Shown: positions 27,734-37,489, counted from the first letter of the stretch. The stretch: DNA of 44,198 nt from Acidobacteriota bacterium (GCA_013287135.1 JABDEK010000029.1:1-44198); one strand, 5' to 3'. The notes: generated by a model from the sequence alone, not told the origin. Numbers and translations: made by a program.

Positions 27734-28108
27734 TCAAACCGCGAATCGATCTAAAATAATTTTGGGATTTTCCGGCGAAACCAGGAGCCTTTTGTCAGGA
27801 AAAACAATAAGGACCATTTTTTGCCAGTCCGTCACAAAAGCAAGAAAACGTCCTAACTTGGCATTCGAGAAATATCCATATGGCTTGAGCGGCCAACCGG
27901 CGCCGAACAATCGAATCGTTTTTCCGAAGCGAATATCTTCCTGACTAACGGGCATCGCGCCGCGCATTTCCGTGAGGTCATACTTCAGGGTGCATACAAA
28001 CGTTTTGACTCTTAGCTCGTTGCCGACAATCGTGCACTCCCGCGGCGCAAAGGCGAGCATGCCGATAACAAAGATGAATGGAAACGCGAAAAGAATGGCG
28101 ATAAGCAT
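27734..28108 (-). CDS. Small membrane-anchored PH-domain-like protein
   Basis: A 124-residue protein. One membrane helix (about residues 2-22) is followed by a small beta-rich domain ending RLLVSPENPKIILDRFAV. The layout (membrane segment, strand-rich body, final SPENPEEFL-like motif) matches bacterial pleckstrin-homology-domain proteins. The function is unknown. An in-frame stop lies 24 bases before the ATG, so there is no longer form. The Shine-Dalgarno is weak. The gene is same-strand with the kynurenine operon but separated by 116 bp and that operon's promoter. Confidence 0.6.
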   Translation of the reverse strand: MLIAILFAFPFIFVIGMLAFAPRECTIVGNELRVKTFVCTLKYDLTEMRGAMPVSQEDIRFGKTIRLFGAGWPLKPYGYFSNAKLGRFLAFVTDWQKMVLIVFPDKRLLVSPENPKIILDRFAV

Positions 28109-28170
28109 TTGTCCGCGGCCGTGATTCGACTCTTATTTTTCCATCAGAATCGCCAGGCGGCTTACCAATG

Positions 28171-28944
28171 TCAGTTCTGGTGTTTACTGATGGTCGTCAG
28201 ATATTCCTTGCCGCGTTCGAATCCGCGCTTGAATGGACCGCTTTCGTGCATGCGCGGATAGCGGTCACCCAGTTCACGATGGCACTGTTCGTAAGTTCGT
28301 TCGCGGTTCTTGTGCATCACAGCGGCCTCAAACCCACAGCGAAAATAGCGCTCGTCGTCCTCGAATTTGCTGCCGTCGGTTTCATATTTTTCTTTTTCGG
28401 CGTCGCGCAGACCAACCCACCACATTTCACGGGCCCGGTCGATGCTTTCAGCGCCGGCATGTTCGAGTGCGCTGCGAACTGCGTCAGCTTCGTCATCATC
28501 GGCCATTACTACGACAACCGAGCGGCCTTTGCGCAATGCATCCTCGTAGACGTACAGCTCATCTTCCGGCAGTCCTTCGAAAACGTCGCCCTCCAGCTTT
28601 CCGCCCACGGCTCCGCCTCCAACCGCACCCAGGGCCCCGAGTATCACGCCGCCAGCCACTCCAATCGCAAGGACCGGGCCCACGCCGGGAATCAGAAAGC
28701 TCGCGATCATTGGAACCAGGCCGACGCCGCCGGCAACTCCCATGGCGCCGCCCACAACCGCACCTATAGCTTTACCCATCCCAGGCTGCTCGGCTGCAAC
28801 GGTGGGCACAGCCGCGAGCTCCTGATCGGTCGCATGAGGCGTGAGAATCGTAACTCGATCTCGTGGAATATCCAGGGGCACCAGCTCCGCCGCGCCAACC
28901 TCAGCATCTGTTCGAGACTTGAAAACTCCAACGACGGCTTTCAT
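28171..28944 (-). CDS. Glycine-zipper membrane protein, stress-protein-like
   Basis: A 257-residue protein. Residues 1-40 (MKAVVGVFKSRTDAEVGAAEL) look like the alpha/beta start of YflT-type general stress proteins. Residues about 55-115 are an extended Gly/Ala/Val stretch with GxxxG spacing (glycine zipper) that probably inserts in a membrane. The last 140 residues are acidic and Arg-rich and end soluble. GGGAGG lies 5 bases before the ATG. Similar proteins are annotated as hypothetical or stress proteins, and I cannot assign a mechanism. Confidence 0.6.
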   Translation of the reverse strand: MKAVVGVFKSRTDAEVGAAELVPLDIPRDRVTILTPHATDQELAAVPTVAAEQPGMGKAIGAVVGGAMGVAGGVGLVPMIASFLIPGVGPVLAIGVAGGVILGALGAVGGGAVGGKLEGDVFEGLPEDELYVYEDALRKGRSVVVVMADDDEADAVRSALEHAGAESIDRAREMWWVGLRDAEKEKYETDGSKFEDDERYFRCGFEAAVMHKNRERTYEQCHRELGDRYPRMHESGPFKRGFERGKEYLTTISKHQN

Positions 28945-29064
28945 GGTGCCTCCCGTTCTAGTCCGCGTGATATGACCGCAATTCGCGTCACTAAACCATA
29001 CATTAGAAACTGTAGCAAGCGCCTCTTGCGATTTCCGGCGAGCGGCATCACGAGCAGTGGGATC

Positions 29065-30270
29065 TTAGCAACGTTCAATAATTGTGGCGATGCCTTGGCC
29101 TACTCCGATGCACATGGTACAGAGGGCATACTTGGCAGCGGTCGTTCGCAACTGGTACGTCGCGGTCGTCACTAACCGGGCTCCGCTGGCGCCCAGCGGA
29201 TGTCCAATGGCGATGGCGCCTCCATTGGGATTCACATGCTCAGCATCGTCCGGCAAACCCAGATCGCGTGTAACTGCGAGAGCCTGCGCTGCGAACGCTT
29301 CGTTCAGCTCGATCACGTCCATTTGTGAAAGTTTCAGCCCGGTTTTATCCAGGATTTTCCGCATGGCAGGCGCGGGAGCAAATCCCATAATGCGCGGCGC
29401 CACTCCGACCACGGTGGTTGCGACAATGCGAGCGAGCGGCGTGAGGCCGAACTTCGAAGCTGCTGTTTTGGAGGCGATGATCAATGCGCACGCGCCGTCA
29501 TTCACTCCAGAAGCGTTTCCCGCGGTCACCGTCCCGTTCGGCTTTACGATGGGCTTGAGCTTCCAGAGCGCTTCCAGTGTGGTGTCCGGCCGCGGATGTT
29601 CATCTGTGTCAAAAATCTTGGACTCGCCTTTTTTCTGGGGAATCGGAACCGGCACGATTTCTTGTTTGAAAAAGCCTGCCGCGTTGGCGCGAGCCCAGCG
29701 TTGCTGCGTACGCAGCGAGAAAGCATCCTGGTCCGCTCGCGAAACATGAAACTCTTCCGCCACATTTTCGGCCGTCTCCGGCATGGAATCCACACCGTAC
29801 TTGCACTTCATTGATGGGTTCACGAAGCGCCAGCCGAGGGTCGTATCAAAAGTCTCAGCCGTTCGGCTGAACGCGCTATCGGCTTTACCCATCACGAAGG
29901 GAGCGCGCGTCATGCTCTCCACGCCGCCTGCAATTATTAGCTCCGCTTCGCCTGATTTAATGGCGCGAGAAGCAATTCCGATTGCGTCCATGCTTGAGCC
30001 GCAAAGGCGGTTCACCGTGGAACCGGGAACTTCCTTAGGCAGGCCAACTAGTAACACCGCCATACGCGCTACGTTTCGATTGTCCTCTCCGGCTTGATTT
30101 GCGCAGCCGAAGATGACGTCATCCAGAGCCATCCAATCCGCGCCAGGGTTGCGCGCAACGAGTGCTCGCAACGGAATGGCTGCCAAGTCATCAGCGCGAA
30201 TGGAGGCGAGCGCTCCGCCATAGCGTCCGAACGGTGTGCGGACGGCATCACAAATGAAAACTTCGCTCAC
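29065..30270 (-). CDS. pcaF: 3-oxoadipyl-CoA/acetyl-CoA thiolase
   Basis: A 401-residue thiolase from the GTG at 30270, which has GGAGGAG 5 bases upstream. A longer frame to 30324 lacks this. The start SEVFICDAVRTPFGRYGGAL and FGCANQAGEDNRNVARMA are the PcaF/PaaJ subgroup pattern. Catalytic Cys90 (NRLCGSSMDAIG), His in GGAIAIGHPLGASGAR and Cys in TMCIGVGQG are present. PcaF cleaves 3-oxoadipyl-CoA to succinyl-CoA and acetyl-CoA at the end of aromatic-ring catabolism. It lies close to the kynurenine cluster but in a separate transcription unit, and the window has no other beta-ketoadipate gene, so a generic acetoacetyl-CoA thiolase role is possible. Confidence 0.85.
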   Translation of the reverse strand: MSEVFICDAVRTPFGRYGGALASIRADDLAAIPLRALVARNPGADWMALDDVIFGCANQAGEDNRNVARMAVLLVGLPKEVPGSTVNRLCGSSMDAIGIASRAIKSGEAELIIAGGVESMTRAPFVMGKADSAFSRTAETFDTTLGWRFVNPSMKCKYGVDSMPETAENVAEEFHVSRADQDAFSLRTQQRWARANAAGFFKQEIVPVPIPQKKGESKIFDTDEHPRPDTTLEALWKLKPIVKPNGTVTAGNASGVNDGACALIIASKTAASKFGLTPLARIVATTVVGVAPRIMGFAPAPAMRKILDKTGLKLSQMDVIELNEAFAAQALAVTRDLGLPDDAEHVNPNGGAIAIGHPLGASGARLVTTATYQLRTTAAKYALCTMCIGVGQGIATIIERC

Positions 30271-30390
30271 TAGCTCTCCTCCGAATCCGGTTTCCAGTAT
30301 AACTGACGAGGTTTGCAATTCCACTTAGAGGCTCTCGAACGGTAGAAGCGGGGATTCCCAGGAGAGTCGGCATCGGTGTAAAATACGCGC

Positions 30391-30792
30391 ATGAGCGAAA
30401 AAATAGAAAAGACCGATGCGGAATGGCGTTCGAAACTTACCCACGAGCAATTTGAAGTCACACGCAAAAAGGGGACGGAGCCTCCGTTCACCGGGGAATA
30501 CGCCGACACGGAGAAAGATGGCACCTACGTTTGCGTATGCTGCGGGCAGCCGCTCTTCAGCTCAGACGCGAAGTACCACTCCGGCTCCGGGTGGCCGAGC
30601 TACTATCAGCCGGTCTCGGCCGAAAATGTGGAAATGCAGCGCGACATGAGCCACGGAATGGTTCGTACGGAAGCCCTATGCAGCCGCTGCGATGCGCATC
30701 TGGGACATGTGTTTGAAGATGGGCCCAAGCCCACAGGCCTCCGTTTTTGTATCAACTCCGCCGCGTTGCGCTTGGAAGAAAAGAAGAAGTAA
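30391..30792 (+). CDS. msrB: Peptide-methionine (R)-S-oxide reductase
   Basis: A 133-residue MsrB. It has zinc cysteines Cys48/Cys51 ([11 protein letters not shown]) and Cys97/Cys100 ([13 protein letters not shown]), the [11 protein letters not shown] substrate loop and catalytic Cys120 in RFCINSAAL. It reduces methionine-R-sulfoxide in proteins, using thioredoxin. With no leader peptide it is cytoplasmic. No Shine-Dalgarno is visible. A TAAAAT at 30379-30384 ends six bases before the ATG, so the mRNA may be leaderless. It is divergent from pcaF across 120 bp. Confidence 0.96.
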   Translation: MSEKIEKTDAEWRSKLTHEQFEVTRKKGTEPPFTGEYADTEKDGTYVCVCCGQPLFSSDAKYHSGSGWPSYYQPVSAENVEMQRDMSHGMVRTEALCSRCDAHLGHVFEDGPKPTGLRFCINSAALRLEEKKK

Positions 30793-30889
30793 CGCCACGC
30801 TCTCGGCACGGTCGCGGATTCTTGATCGACGTCCGATTCCGCAATGACGCCCGCCGGCTTGCAACGCTGACATTGTGCGGCCGGTTGGT

Positions 30890-33661
30890 TTAATGATTCA
30901 GGAATATCAGCTGAGGTTGAGGATCGCCCGAAGCTGGATCCGTTGGAATCATTCGAAGGCCGCTCGGCGACACCACATAGAACACCAGATTCCCAGGGAA
31001 GCCGTTGATATGATTCGGCGTCAGCGTTCCACTGCCATCCGCAGACACCGTATAGGTTCCAGACAAAGCCTGATCGGTCGACGGCGTACTGGGTGGAATA
31101 AATTCATCCACCGTGCCGGAAATTGTGCCGGCCCCAGTCGCAGCCAACTGGCCAATCATATCTACGACGCTGGTGTCCGCTTCCTGAGGAGCGAATAGTG
31201 CATAACTGCCTTGAATAGACGAGGCAGCGTAGGGCGCGCCGGTCTGTTGCTCGAGAAGGCCGTATGTCACAGCCGTGTCGGAACCTATGATAAATCCTTG
31301 ATTCGGGCCGGTGAGATATGCCGCCGCCAGACGTGATCCTAGTCCCGTGAATCCCACACGGCCGTTTTGAAGCACGCTGTATGAGCCGGAAAAAGAATTT
31401 GTCGTGACTGTGCCGGCGTCATTTTGAGTGTAAGAAAGCGTCGCGCTGCCGTTACCAAGAGTTGAAGCCAACAGACCTGCGAATACTGTCGAGTTCGATC
31501 CAGCCAGCCCGGTGCCGGTTACTACCCCGGACCCTTGTAAGACAGTGTTATTGAATTGTGTGGATGTGTTTTGTAAAAGCATCTCGCCGCTCAGTCTTGG
31601 AAAGGGATTGCTCGCCGTGGCAGCGTCCGTCTCGACAAAGAAAATTTCGCTGGATGAAACGAAATAAAAATCGAATCCTAGGGTTATTTTCGCGCTGGTG
31701 GGCGGCTGGAAAAACAAACTTGCTTGACCTTCCGAATCTGATGAAAATACTGCAAAATCGCCAATGAGCGATAGTTGGGGGCTGTACACACTTGCGTCAT
31801 TAAAGTCACTCATGCCGGTCAGAGTCTCGCTGCTATCAGCAGTTACCACTCCTACGAGCGCTTCTGGAGCGGCCAGATAATCGCGGCCGTTGAACCCAAA
31901 AGCATAATTTCCACTGAAATTCGCGGAGGAAAGGGCTCCGACCACGGGCTTCATGATTCCCGAGCCGTGCGTAATTCCTACGCCCGCATTGCCGGTCGTA
32001 TCGTTTTCGATGATGTGCAGGTTGCTACCCGAATCCATGGCCAACAAATAATTCGCTGTGAATATGGCCGACTTTTGGTTCGTCGCAATTAACTGCATGG
32101 TGCCGCGTCCATCAGTGCCCAGTGCGTAGGTCCCGGTCAAGGTCGATCCGAGGACGACGCCGTATGTAGAGCCACCCGGATTAACGCGGTTGATATCTTC
32201 TCGTCCACTCAGAATATTTCCATTTCCATCGGTCGAGAAGTTTCCAGCAATCAGAACGGTTCCATTGTCATCATAGCCGTTGAAGAGAAAACTGTAAGAA
32301 CCGTTGATTAAACTGTTGGTGCTGGTCGAGCCCGTGGTAACAGTGATCTGAAGTTGCTGCGTGGCCTTAGCCGGACCGCCTGCGCCCTTCGAATTGTCCT
32401 GCACCTGGACTGTAAAAACGGAAGTGCCGGTAAGAATCGCAGTCCCGGTAATAGTGCCGGCTTGAGCATTCAATATCAGCCCTGCCGGAAGTTGCCCGGT
32501 AATTACGCTCCACGTATAAGGCTGAACGCCGCCAATGGCGGTTAAGGTGCCGGTGTAAGACGTTGCGGTCATTCCGTTCGGTAGTGGAGCAGTCGTCGCT
32601 TGCAATGGTTGTGGCGTTTGAACAGAAATTACAAGTGTTCCGGACTGAGCCGTCTGCGGCGGTACGGCCGAATCTTGCACCGTTGCTAGGAAAGGATAGG
32701 AGCCTGCGGTCGTCGGAGTGCCTGAAATTACTCCGGTAGTAGTATTCAACAACAAGCCAGGAGGCAAACTATTTGCGGGCACACTCCAGGCGTACGGTGT
32801 TACTCCGCCTTTCCCACTCAAAGTCGCGCTATAAGGTTGGCCAAGATTTGCGGGAGGCAGAGTAGTCGTCGTGACCGAGAGAGGCGTGGCTGGATTGATA
32901 GTAACCGTGAAAAGAGAAGACGTGACGGAAAGCGGCGGCAGTTGGTTGGGAACTTGAATACCACCTCTGTCGGTGGCTTTCACGTAAAACGTGTAGGTGC
33001 CGGCAGTAGTCGGTATTCCTACCAGGTTCCCTGTCTGATTTAGTGTTAGACCAGGAGGGAGACAATTGTTCTGGTTGGGATTCGGACATACGACCGCAAA
33101 AACCAAGGGTGCAACTCCACCGGAGACTACAATTTGTTGATTGTAATTTACGCCGTTCGATCCGTTCGGGAGAGTTGTGGTAGTAAAAGTCGGTGGCAAG
33201 ACCACGCTAATACTTGTTGTGACGGTGACGCCACTGTTCGCATTGGCGACAGCTTCCAAACTCACCGAGAGCGCAACCGAACTGTTGGTGGGCGCGGTGT
33301 ACAGGACCGAGGTCTTCGTAACCATCGTCAAAGTACCGCACCCGGTTCCCGCGCATCCTGAACCGGTGAGGGGTTTCCACGTGACTCCGGAATTATTGGT
33401 GTCATTCCCTAAGATCGCGTTAAATTGGATTGATTGACCTTGATCCACAGACTGGGATGTATTTGGCGTAACTTCCAGCGTTACGCCCGTGCCACCCCCA
33501 CCGCAGCTAGCAACAAGCAATACGCTAAAGAGACAGAGCAGGACCACTCCAAGTGTTTGCAGTCGTGCTGATCGCTTTGTAAGAAGTGGGATTGCGACTG
33601 AATTTCCGCGCTCGGATGCAGCAGTCTCGCTAATCTGGGCATACGCCTTCAAAGTTGTCAT
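30890..33661 (-). CDS. Large surface lipoprotein with putative-Ig repeats
   Basis: A 923-residue protein. A lipobox LLVASC places the lipidated cysteine at residue 53 after an unusually long basic N-terminus, followed by a Gly tether. A BIG-like domain (about 60-155) precedes three He_PIG 'putative Ig' repeats (about 160-440), recognisable by GGVxPYxWSV, LPPGLxLN and GxPTTAGxYxF. The C-terminal half (about 450-923) has repeated GSYSFLFNGYD/GNYAFGFNGRD units of a type common in Acidobacterial surface proteins. No enzyme motif is seen. AAGGTG precedes the ATG. It is probably anchored in the outer membrane, and its role is unknown. Confidence 0.75.
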   Translation of the reverse strand: MTTLKAYAQISETAASERGNSVAIPLLTKRSARLQTLGVVLLCLFSVLLVASCGGGGTGVTLEVTPNTSQSVDQGQSIQFNAILGNDTNNSGVTWKPLTGSGCAGTGCGTLTMVTKTSVLYTAPTNSSVALSVSLEAVANANSGVTVTTSISVVLPPTFTTTTLPNGSNGVNYNQQIVVSGGVAPLVFAVVCPNPNQNNCLPPGLTLNQTGNLVGIPTTAGTYTFYVKATDRGGIQVPNQLPPLSVTSSLFTVTINPATPLSVTTTTLPPANLGQPYSATLSGKGGVTPYAWSVPANSLPPGLLLNTTTGVISGTPTTAGSYPFLATVQDSAVPPQTAQSGTLVISVQTPQPLQATTAPLPNGMTATSYTGTLTAIGGVQPYTWSVITGQLPAGLILNAQAGTITGTAILTGTSVFTVQVQDNSKGAGGPAKATQQLQITVTTGSTSTNSLINGSYSFLFNGYDDNGTVLIAGNFSTDGNGNILSGREDINRVNPGGSTYGVVLGSTLTGTYALGTDGRGTMQLIATNQKSAIFTANYLLAMDSGSNLHIIENDTTGNAGVGITHGSGIMKPVVGALSSANFSGNYAFGFNGRDYLAAPEALVGVVTADSSETLTGMSDFNDASVYSPQLSLIGDFAVFSSDSEGQASLFFQPPTSAKITLGFDFYFVSSSEIFFVETDAATASNPFPRLSGEMLLQNTSTQFNNTVLQGSGVVTGTGLAGSNSTVFAGLLASTLGNGSATLSYTQNDAGTVTTNSFSGSYSVLQNGRVGFTGLGSRLAAAYLTGPNQGFIIGSDTAVTYGLLEQQTGAPYAASSIQGSYALFAPQEADTSVVDMIGQLAATGAGTISGTVDEFIPPSTPSTDQALSGTYTVSADGSGTLTPNHINGFPGNLVFYVVSPSGLRMIPTDPASGDPQPQLIFLNH

Positions 33662-34132
33662 ATCACCTTGGATGTCTTTTTCAGATCCGCCCAGACCGGT
33701 GGGTCAGAACCCGTTCTAGAACTATTCACGAAGAATGCGAAACAAATTGAATAACAAAACGGCCTCAAAGTGTCAACGCACATTCCTGAGGTCGTAGCTG
33801 CATTGCGGTTAACCATTTGCTTGGTCCGCGGCTTCGACTGGTCGGACACATCCGCAGTCCACGGACAAGCCCGTTCATCAGCCTTCTGGATGCGACTAAT
33901 CCACAGGTCGTTGCCTGCTATCTCCTGGATGGCTTGTCCCAAAAACCCGGACTTGGTTTTGAAGGTCACAACTTTTCCGTGCCTTCATCGCATCTTAGAT
34001 ATGTAATGTCCGCCGGCTATTAACTTCCACGGAAATCGAGCCGCAGCATTTTCAATTTTTGTCCGTCTTTAGTATAAAGGTTGGTTCGGAAGCTCGTGCT
34101 AGGCGGCTGAGTGTCTGATCAGGAGGAGTAAG
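33662..34132. other. 471-bp divergent intergenic region
   Basis: This gap separates the surface lipoprotein and the ABC operon. It carries a perfect 10-bp palindrome GTTCTAGAAC at 33713-33722, 52 bases from the lipoprotein start, and a promoter-like pair near 34049-34078. Short open frames on both strands (for example minus 33969-33658) show no family motif or ribosome site and are not called. Confidence 0.5.
34049..34078 (+). promoter_or_regulatory. Possible promoter of the Gld-like ABC operon
   Basis: TTTTCA (34049-34054) and TATAAA (34073-34078) are 18 bases apart and lie 55 bases before the ATPase start. The -10 matches consensus at 5 of 6 positions and the -35 is weak. Confidence 0.35.
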
Positions 34133-35092
34133 TTGATCGAGGTTCAGGATTTGACGAAATCTTACGGCGCGGTGAAAGCCGTGGATGACGTTTCGTTTAC
34201 CGTAAACAAAGGCGAGATTCTTGGTTTTCTGGGACCTAATGGCGCCGGCAAAACTACCACGATGCGCATTTTGACGGGCTATATGCCCGCCACGTCAGGC
34301 ACAGCGCGCGTCGCGGGCTTTGATGTTTTCCGCGACTCCATGCAAGTCCGCCGTCACATCGGATACTTGCCCGAAAATCCGCCCGTGTACCCAGACATGA
34401 CGGTTGAGGCTTATCTAGACTTTGTCGCTCGTATCAAAAACGTCCCGGCCGAGCGGCGAGCCGTACGCATAGACGATGCGCTGAGAAAGACGAACCTGGA
34501 GGACCGGCGGTCTGAGCTGATCAAAAGGTTGTCGCGCGGTTATAAACAGCGTGTAGGCATCGCGCAAGCGCTGGTGCACGATCCGGACGTGATTATTCTG
34601 GACGAACCGACCGTGGGACTGGACCCAAAACAAATAATAGAAGTCCGTAACTTGATCAAGGGCCTTGCGGGAAACCACACGATTATTCTGTCCACGCACA
34701 TCCTTCCAGAAGTGAGCATGACCTGCGACCGGGTGGTGATCATCAACAAGGGGAAAATCGCGGCGGTGGACACTCCGCAGAACCTCACCTCCCAACTAAA
34801 AGGTGGGCAGAAAATTCGTATCGAGGTGGAGGCCCCGGAAAGACGTCTTCGCGAAGTGCTGGCTCAAATTCCTGGAGCCAGCCGCGTGGAGGTCGAGCCG
34901 GGACGCACGGGGGAACGCCTGGAGGTTACAGTGGAAGCGGCGCAGGGCCAGGATATCCGCAGCGACATTGCGGCGAAAATTGTCCAAAACGGCTGGCCGC
35001 TTTTCGAATTGCGCGGAGTTAGTTTAAGCCTGGAAGATATTTTCCTCGAGCTGACCATGGACGACGCTACGCACGCGCAGCCATCCAGCTAA
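34133..35092 (+). CDS. ABC transporter ATP-binding protein, GldA/NatA-like
   Basis: A 319-residue ATPase. Walker A is GPNGAGKTTT (about 35-44), Q-loop GYLPENPP, signature LSRGYKQRVGIAQAL, Walker B VIILDEPTVGLDP and switch His in STHILPEV. The C-terminal extension (about 225-319) is typical of GldA/NatA/DrrA ATPases. The TTG start has GGAGGAG 5 bases upstream. It drives the permease encoded 30 bases downstream. In Bacteroidota the homologous GldA-GldF-GldG set is tied to gliding. In Acidobacteria its role is not settled, and export is an inference. Confidence 0.9.
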   Translation: MIEVQDLTKSYGAVKAVDDVSFTVNKGEILGFLGPNGAGKTTTMRILTGYMPATSGTARVAGFDVFRDSMQVRRHIGYLPENPPVYPDMTVEAYLDFVARIKNVPAERRAVRIDDALRKTNLEDRRSELIKRLSRGYKQRVGIAQALVHDPDVIILDEPTVGLDPKQIIEVRNLIKGLAGNHTIILSTHILPEVSMTCDRVVIINKGKIAAVDTPQNLTSQLKGGQKIRIEVEAPERRLREVLAQIPGASRVEVEPGRTGERLEVTVEAAQGQDIRSDIAAKIVQNGWPLFELRGVSLSLEDIFLELTMDDATHAQPSS

Positions 35093-35122
35093 TCAAAACG
35101 CACCGGAGGATTGGAGAGAACG

Positions 35123-35908
35123 ATGCACGGTTTGTACGCAATCTACCGCAAGGAGATGGGGCATTATTTTGTGTCGCCCATCGCCTATATCTTTATCGGG
35201 CTTTTCCTGATTCTGACCGCATTTTTCTTCAACGTGATTCTCGCTGGAGTAATCAAGCAATCTTTTCAGATGGAAATGCAAAGCATGCAGTTCGGGCAGC
35301 CTTCCAGTTTTGATGTCCCGGCGGCCGTACTGCGCGATTTTTTCGGCTTACTCTCGACCCTGATTTTGTTTTTCACGCCGATTCTGACCATGAGCGTTTA
35401 TGCCGAGGAGCGCAAGCGCGGCACGATGGAGTTGCTGATGACCTCTCCGGTCAGCGAGCTGGAAATCGTGCTGGGGAAATTTCTGGCTTCGCTGTCTTTG
35501 TTTGCAATCATGCTCCTGCCCACGGCCAGCTACCTGATTTTCATGGTTCTGCGCAGTGAGCCGATGTTGCCGTGGCGCATGCTGCTGGCCGGATATGCGG
35601 GAGCGCTGCTGCTGGGCGGATCGTTGCTGGCTCTGGGATCGTTTGTTTCCTCTTTAACGGAAAATCAGTTAATCGCTGCTGTGATCACTTTCGCCGCGTC
35701 TTTGTTTATTTGGGTTCTTGATATCGCGCGTAGCTCGGATACCGGAGCGGGCGCGGTGCTTCAGTATCTTTCAGTCATACGGCATTACGAGGATTTCACG
35801 CGAGGCGTGATTGATACCTCCAGCCTGATTTATTACTTCAGCTTTATCGCGCTCTTCATTTTTTTGACGGTGCGCTCGGTGGATTCCATGCGCTGGCGCC
35901 GAGCTTAA
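35123..35908 (+). CDS. ABC-2 type permease, GldF-like
   Basis: A 261-residue inner-membrane protein with six hydrophobic helices. MHGLYAIYRKEMGHYFVSPIAYIFIG and the ERKRGTMELLMTSPVS cytoplasmic loop are characteristic of ABC-2 permeases of the GldF/NosY group. GGAG lies 6 bases before the ATG at 35123. A TTG at 35111 is in frame but would overlap that site. It forms the channel with the ATPase encoded just upstream. Confidence 0.9.
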   Translation: MHGLYAIYRKEMGHYFVSPIAYIFIGLFLILTAFFFNVILAGVIKQSFQMEMQSMQFGQPSSFDVPAAVLRDFFGLLSTLILFFTPILTMSVYAEERKRGTMELLMTSPVSELEIVLGKFLASLSLFAIMLLPTASYLIFMVLRSEPMLPWRMLLAGYAGALLLGGSLLALGSFVSSLTENQLIAAVITFAASLFIWVLDIARSSDTGAGAVLQYLSVIRHYEDFTRGVIDTSSLIYYFSFIALFIFLTVRSVDSMRWRRA

Positions 35909-35950
35909 ATCGCAGTTTGGGATTCGCAATACAATGGAGGAATTCGCAGG

Positions 35951-37489
35951 ATGAAATGGGATCGTGAAGAACTAGCAAGATTCATGGGAACGATGGGCGT
36001 GGCGATGCTGATCGCCGGGTATTTGCGCTATTCGATTCAGGGCGAGTTGCTCACCTTCAGCAAAGCTGTACTGATACTGGGCGCTTTGTTTGTGCTGGCC
36101 TCGCTGGTCATCGGTTTTAAATTCATTGTTCGCTTTTTCTCCAGGCGCTCATCGCAGCTTGGAACGAATACAACTATTCTGACTCTCGCTGTGATTGCAA
36201 TCCTGGCGGTGGTGAATCTTGTCGGCTTCCGCCATCACCAGCGCTTCGACTTAACCACTGAAAAACTCTTCACGCTCTCGGAGCAGACCAAACAGGTTGT
36301 GGGCGGCTTGCAGAAGGAGGTCACCATCGTCCGATTCGATAAATCGCGCAATCCTGCGCTGGACGATGAGATGTCGGAGTACACCAACCTGAGCAAGCGT
36401 CTGAAATTCCAGAACATTGATCCTCAGCAAAAGCCCGAAGTCGCCCAGCAATACGGCGCCACGCGTATGGGCGACGTGATCGTTGCTTCCGGCTCACACC
36501 GGGAACATCTGGAATCTGGCGTGGAAAGTGGAATCTCGGAAGAAGACATCACTCGGGCGATCATGAAGGTTACGCAAGACACCGCTAAGACAGTTTGCTT
36601 CGTGGCTGGCCATGGCGAGAAGTCGTTAAGCGACAGCGGAGAGAACGGTTTCAACCGCGTGGATGCCGGACTGAAAGGGCAGAACTACAACACCAAAACG
36701 ATCAATCTCGTTTCAGAAAACGGCGTAGCGCCCGATTGCAGTGTGGTCGTGGTGGCGGGGCCGACGCAGGAATTCTTCCCGCAAGAAACCGCAATGCTTA
36801 AGAAGTATTTGGAGGGCACCGGTAAGGTTTTGATCTTTGTCGATCCTCAAACGGACCCGAAGCTGGGTGATATTTTCAATGCCTGGAATACCGGCGTTGG
36901 CAATAACGTGGTAATCGACGCAAGCGGAGTGGGAAGTCTCATCGGTACGGGCCCGGCGATTCCGTTGGTTACCACTTTCGGGCAAAGTCCGATTACCAAA
37001 AACTTTACGGGCATGATGACTTTCTTTCCGCTGGCTCGGACTGTGTCGATCGCGGAGAAGTCGAAAACATCTCCTCAGATGGTCGAGCTTCTGAAAACAT
37101 CAGAACGCAGCTTCACTATTCCCAGTTTGAAGGAAGGCCAGCAGAAAGTTTCATTTGACCCAAAGACGGGTATGCAAGGTCCGCTTTCACTGGGCGTAGC
37201 TGGTTCGCAAAAATCAGCAGGCGGCGAAGCTCGCCTGGTGGTGATAGGCAACTCGGAATTCGCCGCGAATCCTTATTTGAATCAACAGAAAAACGGGGAT
37301 CTCTTCTACAACACCATTAACTGGCTCGCCCAAGATGAGAATCTGATTTCCATTCGTCCGAAATCTCAGACAAATCGCAGAGTTACGCTGACGCAGGGCC
37401 AAAGCAGCGCCCTCACATGGCTCGATCTAGTCGTACTGCCAGGGATCGTAATTTTTTCGGGAGTTTACATCTGGTGGAAGCGCCGTTAG
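35951..37489 (+). CDS. GldG-like ABC auxiliary membrane protein
   Basis: A 512-residue protein. Helices lie at about 15-30, 40-60, 75-95 and at the C-terminus (WLDLVVLPGIVIFSGVYIWW before basic residues). The large extracytoplasmic part (about 100-480) starts HQRFDLTTEKLFTLSEQTKQVV, the signature of GldG/ABC-type uncharacterised transport proteins, and includes VCFVAGHGEKSLSD. GGAGGAATTCGCAGG precedes the ATG. It probably works with the upstream ATPase and permease. The substrate is unknown. Confidence 0.88.
   Translation: MKWDREELARFMGTMGVAMLIAGYLRYSIQGELLTFSKAVLILGALFVLASLVIGFKFIVRFFSRRSSQLGTNTTILTLAVIAILAVVNLVGFRHHQRFDLTTEKLFTLSEQTKQVVGGLQKEVTIVRFDKSRNPALDDEMSEYTNLSKRLKFQNIDPQQKPEVAQQYGATRMGDVIVASGSHREHLESGVESGISEEDITRAIMKVTQDTAKTVCFVAGHGEKSLSDSGENGFNRVDAGLKGQNYNTKTINLVSENGVAPDCSVVVVAGPTQEFFPQETAMLKKYLEGTGKVLIFVDPQTDPKLGDIFNAWNTGVGNNVVIDASGVGSLIGTGPAIPLVTTFGQSPITKNFTGMMTFFPLARTVSIAEKSKTSPQMVELLKTSERSFTIPSLKEGQQKVSFDPKTGMQGPLSLGVAGSQKSAGGEARLVVIGNSEFAANPYLNQQKNGDLFYNTINWLAQDENLISIRPKSQTNRRVTLTQGQSSALTWLDLVVLPGIVIFSGVYIWWKRR

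Noticed and set aside
28168..29175. 335-codon plus-strand frame opposite the glycine-zipper gene
   Set aside because: It is a shadow frame. The minus-strand gene has a strong ribosome site and a coherent glycine-zipper sequence.
33713..33722. GTTCTAGAAC palindrome upstream of the surface lipoprotein
   Set aside because: A single 10-bp palindrome in 471 bases is not enough to call an operator without a second copy or a regulator gene.
33658..33969. 103-codon minus-strand frame upstream of the lipoprotein
   Set aside because: It overlaps the lipoprotein start and its ribosome site, has no recognisable domain and is interrupted in coding character.
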